DNA of 64,000 nucleotides from Bretschneidera sinensis (taxonomy: Eukaryota > Streptophyta > Magnoliopsida > Brassicales > Akaniaceae): assembly GCA_023935145.1 (NCBI GenBank), contig CM043699.1:105351536-105415535 (forward strand), read 5' to 3'. Shown here one piece after another: positions 46,859-58,667 of this stretch. Within the stretch, counting starts at the first letter, position 1; every line of letters begins with the position of its first letter. The notes below the pieces were generated by a model. The model ran no database searches. It was not told the DNA's origin and saw nothing but the letters and a program-made list of their open reading frames with translations. The position numbers and the translations under genes were made by a program.

Positions 46859-47787
46859 GCCTGAGAGTGTACTGCTACCGTAGCACCCTGCTTCAGTATG
46901 GAAGAGTTCTATAGCATGTCAACATTTCCATTGGTGTGACATAATATTGGCGAATCATGCTGAACTGTGTATGCATTGTCTAGAACTTTTGCTTGGTTTT
47001 TCCTACAAGTACGAATAAAATGTGACGAGGACTTGGCCTGTCTTTTGGTTATAGAACAGACATTTTATACCATCTGTATCTGTGTTTTGTTTACAAAACA
47101 TTGTATCTGTATATGTTTCTTCTGTATTCCGTGCTGAAGAAATGAATGTGACTATTAATACTTTTTGCTTCTCCATACGGATTTCTTTAATTTGTATGGT
47201 TCGGCATAAAGGGGACTTCCATGACTCTTAACCACAAATTTGCTGTTTGTTTGAACTGGATATAAGGTGCATATTATAAACTGATTGTTACTCGAACGGT
47301 TTGAAAAATTTCAGAGCACTTGCCTTTGCACCGAAAATATTCATCAATTCCCCTTAAAGATCGACCTTCCTAAATTCACATTTAGTACATTTAACCATTG
47401 CATAAATAGTCATGGCATGGATCATTTAGCGCCCTTCCACAGCATTAACAATCACAGTTTGAGAAATTGTAACAAATTCCGTAATTCTGAAAATGTTCAA
47501 TTTGAAAACGTTCAATAAGCGTCCACCACCATCGATCTCACAAACTACCCTCAAAATTTGTGAGCGAGATATGGCCGAGATTGATGAAAAAGTAACATGC
47601 ATTCCATTGAACACAAAACATCATTTTAACTTCCTAGTCTACCCAAATATAGGGTTACAAGTTACTTTTACTTTTAAAGCTAAACTGAAGTGGACAACTC
47701 TCTTAACACCAAGCATGGAAGTAAAATTCTGAACAGAACCGTTTCAGATGGACATGACAAACAGAGAAAGCAGGTCTCATATTTCTT
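46859..47787. other. 3' regions of two converging genes
   Basis: Holds the 3' untranslated region of the PLAC8 gene (AATAAA at about 47015) and that of the S1FA gene on the other strand. Open frames here have no domain. Confidence 0.55.
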
Positions 47788-48639
47788 CTACTCTCCTGGA
47801 GCAGAGATACCTTGCTTCAGTCTCTCCTTCTTCATCTTCTTCTTAGAGACCGGCTTCTTTTTTCTTGGAGGAAGGGTCTTCTGCGCATATATGTAAAGTA
47901 CATAGTTCCCAACAAGGAATGTCAAAATCAGCCCTCCAATGACCAACAGCACGATTAATCCAGGGTTGAACCCTTTGGCTCCAGCATTATTAAGTCCCTA
48001 TTCAATGTAAAGAACAAAATATAACCTCATATGTAAACATCAGGGATTACACAACAAATAAAGAGGAAGAAGAAACCAGGGACAGGCACAAACCTAATGT
48101 TCGCACAAAGCAATTCAGAAGTATTAATCACTTCATCGAAATTATGGTACTTGCTTAGCAATAATAAACTATCGCTGCTACACCATTAAAATACTGGAAC
48201 CGGAACTTCTAGATGTTAGTTTAATTAATTAAGAAGATTATGTGCTTGTATTAGCTTTTATCATCTTAACCAATTTCTTTAATCTTAATTCAAATTACTG
48301 ATATTGAATCACTAAAATTGAATGATTTAAATTTGATCCTAGCAATTCTTCACCTTTCATTTTCAAGATGATATTCCAGATTTTTTTGATGCAACCATCA
48401 CATTGCAATTTGATCTTCAAAACCACCTTACTTTGCGCAAACAGAATCACAGATTACACAATTCAAAATTCTTAGACTGACCAGTTAAAAGGAAAATATT
48501 ATTAGAAGAACCTAAAGTTACTAAACTATCCTTCCACAACAGAAATTACTAAATTATCCCTTTACTTAAAATGATGTGTTATGGACAGTTTAAGTCCAAA
48601 TTAATTAGGACACAATGCTAACTTGTGCCTCGAGTGTGG

Positions 48640-48697
<58 letters not shown>

Positions 48698-51600
48698 GGT
48701 TTTAAAGCCTGATTAGTAATATCATAAGGTTAGTTTTCAATAATAGCTAATTAGTAACATCATGAGAAAGGGAGTTTTCAATGGTAGCTTTGAGAACCAA
48801 ACTGATATCAAAATCACAGTTCAACATCTAAATAGTAGGTTAATGATCCTTACATCTAAAATGCATAGATTCTATCACATCATGAGAAAACATGAAAGTC
48901 CCTTTCCCCACTACAGTCCCATCCTAACCAATTAACAGAACTTTCATGTTTTTTCATGATGTGATAACCTATATATTTTAGATGTAAGGATCATTAGCCT
49001 ACTATTTAGATGTTGAACTGTGATTTTGATATAAATAGTCTAATTCTCAAAGCTACTTTCTCATGACGTTACTAATCTTATATTTATAAATAGTCGTTTA
49101 CATTGGGGTTGCACCACGTGTAAAGGACATTAAATTCTTAAATCTTAATACATTAAAACCTCTCTAATAATTACTCTTAAATATAATATTATTACTAACT
49201 CTTTTTCCTTACCGCTTACAAAACTTATTTTTACTACTTTCTACCTCTTTCAAAACCCAAAACAATTAAATTAGCACAAAATATCATTTCAATAATTAAA
49301 ATACATAACTAAATATAATATAATTACTCTTTATTATACTATTATAATAATAAAATAGTTAGAATTTTGTAGTAATATATATAATTGAATTTTAATAATA
49401 TATAATAATTATATATATTACCATACTTATCAAAAAATTATATATATTACCACAATATATAATAACTACTTTTTGTCGTAATCAAATTAGAATTTTATCA
49501 CTATTTTGTGTCTAAATTTCAGTAATTAAAAATTTGAACAAAACCTGTGCGTAGCACGAGCAATGCGGCTAGTGAGCTACTATTGAAAACTCACCTCATG
49601 ATGTTACTCATTAGGCTTTAAAACCAATTAAGGGTGTGTGTGTGTGTGTGTGTGTATGTGTGTATATATATATGGGAATGCTAACTTGCCACACCTAAGG
49701 CACAAGTTAGCATTGTGTCCTGACTAATTTGAACTGAAACTGTCCCTGACAGTTCATTTTAAGTAAGGATAGTTTAGTAATTCTAGGTTCTTCTATTAAT
49801 CATTTTTCTTAACAGTTCAGTCTACGAATTTTGAATTGTGTAACCTGTGATTAGTAAGGAGGTTTTGAAGATCAAATTGCAATATGATACAGCGTCAAGT
49901 TGCCTAGCTTAGTTTATATATTTTCTAAACCTGTAGACTTCAAGAGTGCAGAAAGAGAAATGATTTTAGCAAAATTCAGCCAAACATTTATACTCCCAAA
50001 TTGAACCAGAAATAAATCATTTTTATTCCCAACCTTTATTGCGAGAAATGTTACCATCAAAACAATTATTACAAGAAATGTATCAATCAAAACAATTATT
50101 ATAAGAAATGTTGAATCATCTTTGACACAGTAAAATTACAAGAAACAAAAAGTTGAAATTGGTATGTATCAACTTACCTAAAAATTATTTCTCACTTTTG
50201 GGAAAGCCGCAGCCCTCAAGCAACAACCATCATATAAATTTTGGTGAATAAACCTAACTTATTTATTAGTTTTATTTAAATTACCAACTCATATTGAATT
50301 GTTATAAAACTTGACCAAACATTAAATTTCTGAACATTTTTCACATTGTGAGAGAATAGTAAGTGTGGGTTCACTCTTATTACTCTTTGACTAATAAAGG
50401 AGTATCTTGGGTTGTGCTGTTTATTCAAAATGTTAATGATTGAGAAGTTGAGAAGGATGCGATGCTTTTGGATTCCTTGTACAATACTAGAATCAAGGTG
50501 GGGAGAGGAGAGAGGATGTGATGAGATGGGGGCCTAGCCCGGATAAAGGGTTTAAGGTGTAAGATTTTTATAAGATTCTCGTTGATAGAGCCCTTGCAAA
50601 TGATCAAACTAACTTACCTTAGAAAGTAATTTGGTGCGCCCAAGCACCCAAGAAAGTTTTCTTGTTTGGGATGCCTCTTAGGATAGAATTCTTATTATTG
50701 ACAATCTTCAAAGAAGAGGAAATGTAATTGTTAATAGATGCTATATTTATAAGGGGTGTGCCGAATCCTTGTATCATCTTTTAGTGGAGTGCTCTCTAGT
50801 TAAGAGTTTATGAGAGATGGAGTATATAATTGTTGGGGTTTCTTGAGTGGTTGCAGGTTCAATGAGAGATGAAATTTGGGCTTGGAGTGGTTTGAGGGCT
50901 CAAAATGATGTCAACGAGGCTTTAGATTTAATTTCGCTCTCTATTTGGTGGATTATTTGGAGAGAGGAACAGGAAGGCTTTTGATGGTATTGAAAGATCT
51001 ATTTGCAAATATTAAGGATAGTTGGTTCAATAGCCTTAATTTTTGGTTTAAACGAAATTTCTTTGTAAATAATGATGACCTTCTAAATTTTGTGGAGCTT
51101 TTTCGTTGTAAATAGCATATGGCTTTTAATTGCACCCTCTTGGTGTTTTTTTAATAATTTTTTACTTATAAAAAAAATGACCAAACATTCAAGAGCTTCT
51201 TGAAAATCTCAAAAAGTGAAAAGAAACAAAAAAAAAAAAGGACATGAATTTTCATGAATATATGGTGATTAACTTGGAAAATTGCTTGAATTAACATTAC
51301 TTATATTCCAAAATTGGACCAAAGGATTCACATCTGGTTTAATTTCAAGATACCCACAAGCATAGCCATGCAATACATTTTTTGATAAGTAATAGCCATG
51401 CAATACATTAAGCATTCAGCTAGTTACATAGCTACATATGCATGGGCGGATCAGAAATTTTTGCTAGTGGGGGAAACATATATACACATAGTAAATTGTG
51501 TGTATGTGTATATATTTAAGAAAATACTAACTTGCCCACTTAAGGCACAAGTTAGCATTGTGGCTCAACTTTTTTTTTTTTTTACCACAATGTTTGTTAC

Positions 51601-52749
51601 TCTTTCTTGACACAACATCAAAGTAGAGAACTTTTTGGGGTATTTTAATTTTTTTCTTTGTTCTTTACCCAGAAAATGAGTGATTGAGAATCAACCCCAC
51701 ACACGGCTGACAACGGGTGGGGCACATGCGACTGATTGTGGCGAAATTACGCCGTTGCGGTTTGACAGTTCGATAGATCTAGCTATTTTTGGCTTGGTAG
51801 TTGTGTTTATTTTTTATAATACTCCTGCAAAAGTGCAGATTTACCCAAACACTAGTTTGGAGAAGATTTCTATTTTTCTAATAAGATAAAAAGTTTTACA
51901 CAAGAGGCAAACTTGTGGATATTTTATATTATGGCTATATAATTTTCAAATAATCTCAGTTTTTATATGAAAAAAAACACATTACGTTTAGATAATTTTT
52001 AATACTTGTGGGAGCAATTTATATATTTAATGAGGCAAATTTTAAAATATATATAATATTAATTTTTTTCAAAAATTAAATGGGGGTGTGACCCGGCTGC
52101 CTCGATCCGCCCGTGTACATATGCATATAACATCAAAGCAATTGCAAGAAGCAACTAAGTAAAACTTACAACCAGAAAATTAAGAAGTAGAAAGAAAAAC
52201 TATTTGACAGACTTCATCTAGAATTGCATTTCTGGCTCTCATCTGTTTCAACCAGAAATTTTTTCCATGCATTGAGGATTTATCGTAAATATCTATTCAT
52301 CATATAGGTTTAAAATTTGTGAAATAGGTATTAAGCCTTGAAAAAAGGTAGATGAATTCTTTTCTTTACTCATCCAAACAGAGCTTATGCGTCAAACAAT
52401 CAAAACAACAAAAGAAAACAGCAAAACGTTTTTATTTACTGGAAAAGAATGATTTGGGTCAAAATTGTAAGCAAGTCAACTACCAAAGAACATCAAAGGA
52501 TAAAAAATGAATTTCCAAAAATAGACGCAAAAGACAAGGACTGAAAACAACAAGATCGGTGCTACGATAAACGAGAACGAATCATTAATAGCAGATCCTA
52601 TAAACAGAGTCCTCAATTCAATTAAATAAACACAGATCTCGGTTATTTGCTAATAACGGAAAAAACCAGAGAAAAGCTGAATTATGTGTAAACAAAATCA
52701 ACATGCGATGAAAAGAGGGAGGGACCTTATCAGAGAATTCGTCATCCAT
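47788..52749 (-). CDS. S1FA: S1FA DNA-binding-type small protein
   Basis: Two exons: exon 1 encodes only eight residues (52726-52749, MDDEFSDK) and exon 2 (47788-47997) the remaining 69, phase 0, with GT-AG borders. The 77-residue product matches plant S1FA proteins in length and sequence: [18 protein letters not shown], a hydrophobic segment through [16 protein letters not shown], then the basic tail [20 protein letters not shown] ending SAPGE. S1FA was described from spinach as a factor binding a negative element in the rps1 promoter. The basic tail doubles as a nuclear signal, while the hydrophobic stretch could also be a membrane segment. The 4.7-kb intron is filled with repeats. I chose the ATG at 52749 because it gives the conserved acidic start. 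Confidence 0.9.
48400..49890. repeat. Fold-back (double palindrome) element in the S1FA intron
   Basis: The left arm (about 48400-48775) and the right arm (about 49560-49890) are inverted copies: GGACACAATGCTAACTTGTG on the left occurs as its complement at about 49700, and TTACACAATTCAAAATTC at about 48455 as its complement at about 49830. A second, inner inverted pair lies at about 48783-48900 and 48944-49060 (AGTTCAACATCTAAATAGTA and complement). A further ~470 bp (49085-49555) sits between inner and outer right arms and is unpaired. The left arm has (TA)n at 48642-48694; the right arm has (GT)n/(TA)n at 49633-49673 in the matching place. Confidence 0.85.
48642..48694. repeat. (TA)n microsatellite
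   Basis: Uninterrupted TA repeat of about 26 units within the left arm of the fold-back element. Confidence 0.97.
50420..51175 (+). mobile_element. LINE 3' end in the S1FA intron
   Basis: The plus strand encodes, through many stops and frameshifts, the end of plant LINE ORF2: [13 protein letters not shown] and [19 protein letters not shown], the finger region, [13 protein letters not shown] and [15 protein letters not shown]. It closes with TTGCACCCTCTTGGTG and a TTTTTACTTATAAAAAAAAT tail typical of these LINEs. It is the best-ordered of three LINE copies in the window and runs anti-sense to S1FA. Confidence 0.8.
51444..52116. mobile_element. Short TIR element with 10-bp target duplication, S1FA intron
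   Basis: The block starts GGGCGGATC and ends GATCCGCCCGTGT, an inverted pair. Both sides carry the identical ten bases ACATATGCAT (51434-51443 and 52117-52126). A duplication of 9-10 bp suggests a Mutator-like origin. At 51515-51565, inside it, a stretch ACTTGCCCACTTAAGGCACAAGTTAGCATTG echoes the fold-back arm. No transposase is present. Confidence 0.7.
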
Positions 52750-55700
52750 GGCTGCGACTCAGAACCAGAATATCAGCTCCCCGCACTGTACGAAATGGAC
52801 CGAGAAAGAAGGTTCGAGAAAACGGAGATCCGCGTCTAAAGCGTGGAAAATTGAGCATCATTGTTTTATATAGCAAGCTGCGTAGAGAAAATCAGAAAAC
52901 TAATTTGGGTCCTCAAATTGTTATATATTTATGTTTTTGTCCGAATTGGTATGGTTTAATTCAGTTATGACTGTGGTCGTGGATAAGGCCCAAAACCATA
53001 CAACTCGGATATGACCCAGAATCACATATAAGCCAAACTTGTTTATGAAGTTTGATGCTGCACTTATGAACCCTTTTCATAACTGGCCCAGGTCCATCCT
53101 AAAAGAAGAGAAAAGTTGGGATTGGGTAAGGTTTGATGGGAAAAGATCGAACCCAAGTTTTTTTATGTGAAAAACTCGAAAGTTAACAAGCAACCAAAAG
53201 ATCCGGGTAAATTTCTGTTACTATATTAATACTCCACATCTTCTTCTTTAATATTGAGAAATTCTTGTATCAAATCTATTTATCAAATGAATTGAAAATT
53301 AGGCTAATCACATTTCGTCACATCTGAAAATTTATAAGTTTTATTAACTCTCAAATTATTTGATATGACAAAATAGGAACTGATCTAATATACTAAGCAC
53401 ACTCCATCCAAAATTACTTGTTTCTATTATTGATAAGTTTATATATATATATATATATATATGTATATGAGAAAAGTTAAAACTACCGGTGTCAAGTATG
53501 TGATTACCAATTCGATTATGTGCACCTAAATCGAGTAAGTCCAAATTCACTCAAATATTATGCATGTTTTTTTTTTTTTTTTATAATTAGAGCATTCGAA
53601 CTTGAGACCTGTAGTTTAAACAATAAATGTGACTACCCATTTATAATTACATACAAGCAATTTTTATGTCAAACATACTTGAATGTTTTGAGATACTAAG
53701 GTCAATTTCTTAGATCAACAATTCTTTTATAAATAAAGATATGTTTTACATATTTCAATGTTTGTGTGACAATAAAGTAAGTTAGATTGTGGTTGATGAA
53801 AAATAAAGCAAGCTAAATCGTGATTATAAATAAAAAATAATATTACATACATTCAATAGACAATAATAAAAATTTGAGATTTAAAAAAAAAAAAAGACAA
53901 TAATAGAAACTATTTTTTTTATAAGAATAGTAGAAAATTACAAATGGAGTGCAGGACTTTCCTCAATAAACTCAAAACAGTTTTCCACATTTGAGTGTGT
54001 GGTTATGTCTAATATATTCACAGAAATTGAGGAATTAAAGTTGGGCTTAAAGGGTCCAAGACGCCGAGTTGGAGATGGCAAGCCCAAAATGTCTAACGAG
54101 CTGAGCTGAGAAGCTCTTCCATTGGCGCATCGCACAGTTGATTACACATCATGACATCATCAGTTCCAAGTATTTAGAGATGCGAAACGATAAATTATGT
54201 AAAAAAAATATTTAATAGTTTAGATGTAATTGATCTAAATATTTTGATATTAACCGGTTAAATTGATCTTGATGGATATGATTAGTTAATCGGTTAATTA
54301 ATATTTTTTATATAATTAAGTTTTTTAAATTTATTATATATTATATATTTAATTTATATTTAATATTTTTTTAATTTATTATATTTTAAATATATTATTG
54401 ATATTAAAATTAATTAATTTTTTAATCGATTAAACGGTTAAAAAAATTAATCATAAATCAATCAATTAACTTATATATATTATTTGATTAATCATTTTAA
54501 TATTAATAAATCAAATCCTTTTAATCGAAATGATCGATTAATCAATTTTAACCTCGTACAGATATTTTTTCTTAAAAGTTGAGGACGACGAAGCTGTTGG
54601 GGCTTATGCAGTGGGGCCCAAAAACTTTTTAATTATTTTTATATTTGTTACAATGACTTCACAGTTTATTAGATTTTTAAGTTTATTTTACTTAGTCTTA
54701 ACAAGTATGATTAAAAATTACTATTGTAAAATAAAATGGCTTAATAAATAGAAAAAATATTTAAATTTTTGCATATGAAAATATTTATATTAATAATATT
54801 ACATGAATATTTTCGAATACATTTTAAAAAATCATCTTTATATTATCTCTCAGATTATAATTTATAAATAAATATGTTATAATAATTTTATTTTTTCTAA
54901 TAAAAATCATAGATCCGTTCTTAAGACGATATGCACATCAACTTGATGATCACCAAGCTTTTCAGTGATCCACACCAAGCAGATACCAACCTTATTTATG
55001 AATTATTTAAATAAAATTTAAATCATCAAAATTTTAAAAATTAAATAATCAAACAACATCACCAACCATATTATTTTAAAAATTATTAGACATAACAACC
55101 CTGTTGTGACACAGGCGTAAAATAAAATGTCATCATCAAGAGATAATTAAAGAATGCTTAAACAATAAGACTAGCTAAATGGACAAATCAACCAACCATA
55201 TTGAAAACTAAATCAAACCTGTGGCTGATGCCAATTTTAATGGGGATAAGCCAAAGTCTACTTTCCATTTAAACTTAATTTAAAGGTCATATATCATAAG
55301 TGAAGGCCATTGTCGTCGTTTAAGTTTAGATTTAAATATATTTTCTGGGACCAAACGATAATATATTTTTATATTAACAAAGCAGACATGATTATCAGTT
55401 AAACAAGTTTTAGAATCGTATATTTTGGTAGGTAGGGCACACTTTTCACTATATCTAAAATTTTGGCCTCCTTTTAAGTTGTTGCGACTTGCTACGTACG
55501 GATAAATTTAAAAAATAATAATTTGTCAATGTTTTTTTTTTTCTTTTTTCAGATAACTTTGTGCCACATCAGCTAGCAATATTTTTGGCAGTGAACTCAC
55601 AATCGAAGACAATTTACCAGAGCCAAACAAAAACAAACAAGGGAAAATAGGAGGTCTCTCGTCGCCTCAAGGCTCTGTTAATTGCATGAAAGATTGGGAA

Positions 55701-55944
55701 ATATTTACACAAAAGAGGTAAAGATTTAGAATGAAACAAAGGAATTTTGTTTGTGTTACCGCTTACCACCCCATGGGCGGATCACTTGTCCTACTTAATT
55801 TCTGAAAAAAAAAATAATATTATATATTTTTAAAAATTATCTTTATTAAAAAAATAAATTATTCTCACAAGTACTAAAATTTAATATATTTTTTTATAAA
55901 AAAAACTTTGACTTTGTGTGTAAATTATATATCATAAATATAAA
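52750..55944. other. Intergenic AT-rich sequence upstream of S1FA
   Basis: The first ~120 bases are the S1FA promoter and 5' untranslated region. At 54220-54550 a block with inverted TTAACCGGTTAA and AATCGATTAA-type motifs may be an old MITE. A (TA)n run lies near 53438-53462. No gene is supported. Confidence 0.45.
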
Positions 55945-57151
55945 AGGTAAATTACATTTATCTCACGTAATTTTTAAAATATATACTTACCTATCGTTTG
56001 ATTTCCGTTAATTTTTTGTTAGTCAATTGTTCAAAACATATTCAAACTTTATGACAACTCATCAAAATTTATTGGAGACTCGACTTTATCTTTAATAATT
56101 TTAATATCTAATCAAATCTTTTACCTAAGTAGTATCCAAATATGGAATAGATTTTGAAATTATTAAGGGTAAAGTAGAGGTGGCAAATGAATCAGGTCGG
56201 GTCATTTCAAGCTCGAGTCAGGTCGAGTCAAGTCAACAAAATAGATATATATGTTTAATTAAAAAAATATTTTATTTACATATAATAAGACTAAATGAGT
56301 TACATTGTCAAATACGTGAAAATTAATTAATAATAAATCAATACTTATTTTTTAAATAATATATTTAAATTTTTTAATACAATATACAATATTATGATTC
56401 TTAGTCCCAAAATTCAGTCTTAAATGATATCATACAACTGATCCACCGAGTTATTCTCACTAGTAACGTCTTATATCAAATTTTGGAGTTTAAATTTTAT
56501 ATAATCACTTTATTTTATTTTATTTTTTCAGGACAATTCACAATAAAATTTTATTGTGACTTGAAAAATAATGCAAAATTGACTATTTTCTTGATTTTTT
56601 TATTTGAAATTAATGAGATTACTCATATTAATAGAATGTTGAACCATGCATATCAACACATATAAATCAATAATTAATTAATTTTTATATAATTTAGTTT
56701 ATTTGACAACTAGTAAATTAACTATTATCCCAATTTTAGAAAGCAAATTATTTTTTATAAAAAAATTATATTTTAAAGTCATTTTGGGTCGGGTTGTTTT
56801 AGGTTTCAGAGTTGTTTCGAGTCATTCAGGTTCGGATTGGGTTGGGTTCGAGTCATTTTGAATCAAGGTCATTTCGGGTTTCGGGTCACTTAAGTTAGGA
56901 TAAGGTTTGGATCATGTTATTTTGATGTATTTTTAGGTCAGGTTTTCGGGCTGCATCAAATTTTACCACTTTTAAAGTAAAGTCAAGTTTTCAATAAGTT
57001 TTGATGAGTTAGCATAAAGCTTCATTGGATTTTGAACAATTGATTAACAAACGATTAACGGAACGCTAAAATTGGTAAATATATAATTTGAAAACTAAAA
57101 GAAATAAATATAATTATGAACTAATTTTAAAAAAGTTAATGTAATTTACTC
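55945..57151. mobile_element. TIR element with ~170-bp inverted ends, carrying a nested element
   Basis: GGTAAATTACATTTATCTCA at 55945 is mirrored at about 57130-57151. The inverted arms continue inward for roughly 170 bp (AACGGAAATCAAACGATAGG against AACGGAACGCTAAAATTGG, and CAAAATTTATTGGAGACTCG against its partner). No transposase is visible. It contains the element at 56177-56972. Confidence 0.75.
56177..56972. mobile_element. hAT-like short element nested in the TIR element
   Basis: The ends are GAGGTGGCAAA and, inverted, TTTTACCACTTT. They are flanked by the identical 7 bases TAAAGTA at 56170-56176 and 56973-56979, with the next outer base differing (G against T), which would fit a decayed 8-bp duplication. 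The interior is rich in GGGTCGGGTCATTT-type repeats at both ends. Confidence 0.7.
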
Positions 57152-58667
57152 TAATATAAAATATTCACAAATTGTTTATTGCGTAAAACATTTTGGTTTT
57201 ATTGAAAAAATATATAATTTTTCAAATCAACAAATACTACTAAAACCAATCATTGTTATCGAGTCGAAAATGATGAAACCATCAATCTGTATCGATATAA
57301 TTATGCCAAAATCAGCCGCAAGTGTGATTGTCGGTCGTGTGCAAAACGCATATCCCTAGTCAATGCATTGAAGGGGAGAATGAGTTTAGCCATTCATGTT
57401 AACTATACAACCCCCCGGCATGGTGCGCTGGATCTGGGTCCATCTTGCCAGTCAGCATATGCATTTCTGTGAAACCCAAACACACCAAAATCTGCCTAGA
57501 AACCGGGTTCACAATTCCACAAAACTTCCAAGGACCGTAACATTTCTGAGTATTTTTTGTGTATTTATTGATTTTTTTTAAAAAAAAAACATTTTTAGAG
57601 AGATTTTAGGCTAGATTTGATTCCTGAAATATATTTTTTGAATTATAATTACTTTTCACCATTAAATAGAAAGATAAAAAAATTCTCAAACTTCTCTCTT
57701 CATCAAATAATGAAATACCTATTAAGCTTCATAAAACTTCAAAGATCCTAACATCATCGAGAAATTCTTATTTAGATTTTATTCATAGAATTTTTTTGAC
57801 CAAAAATATTTTTTATTATCAAATAAAATAAAAGAGAAGTTTTTTCACATGTCTCTCTCCATGACGATGGGGAATATTTGTGATCCAAGAAAATTCAATT
57901 AGTTAGGTAAGAATTTTCCCATAAAATAAGTATATATTTAACATGAAAAAGTTAAAAACAGTCATGAAATGTTAAAAACATCGTGAAAGCTAATGTAATT
58001 TGATCCCATGATAAAAATAACTTATTGTTTAATTTATGATTCTTAAAATGATTTATAATAAAATAATAATAGAATTATAATCCATTCAGTACTCTTGAAG
58101 AAAAACAGAATTCCATGCTAAAATCAAATTGATCGGTAACAAATCATGTGACTGATACCCGATTAGGGTTATGTATAACTGATTTGCAGCAATGGGAGAC
58201 ATCATGATTTGCAACAATATTCCTTCCATTGATTTCATTGTGTCCAGAGCCATCATCAGAACCAACTGCCAGCACCAAATAAGTCTTCTCTAAAAAAGTC
58301 AATAATAAATATTCACACCTTTCTTTGATATACTTTACCATGCCTCTACTCAAACTCGTGTCCACTTTTGACTAACAGGGATAACTTGAGAAAGCAACTA
58401 CCCACACTTCCACAAAGCAAAATTCAACAATTAATAGCGAAAGCAAGAAAATCTTTCACAAAGAAGTCTTCTCATGTCATGTGATCGATTAACATTACTA
58501 ATTACACAAAATTGAATCTAAACTCGTGCTTACATTACATGTTATTGTGTTGTACATACATGAACAAATGAATATATATTATATATATATAAATAAGTCA
58601 ATTAACAAAAAGGAAAAAAACAAAAAAAGGTAATGGGGGAATCTCATTCTCTGCTGCTGAATTTGAT
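57152..58667. other. Intergenic; 3' side of the receptor kinase gene
   Basis: No gene is supported. A 73-codon minus-strand frame at 58144-58365 has no recognisable domain and is probably chance. Confidence 0.5.

Noticed and set aside
58144..58365. 73-codon minus-strand frame downstream of the receptor kinase
   Set aside because: No recognisable motif and no link to the kinase gene, which ends at its own stop at 58668.
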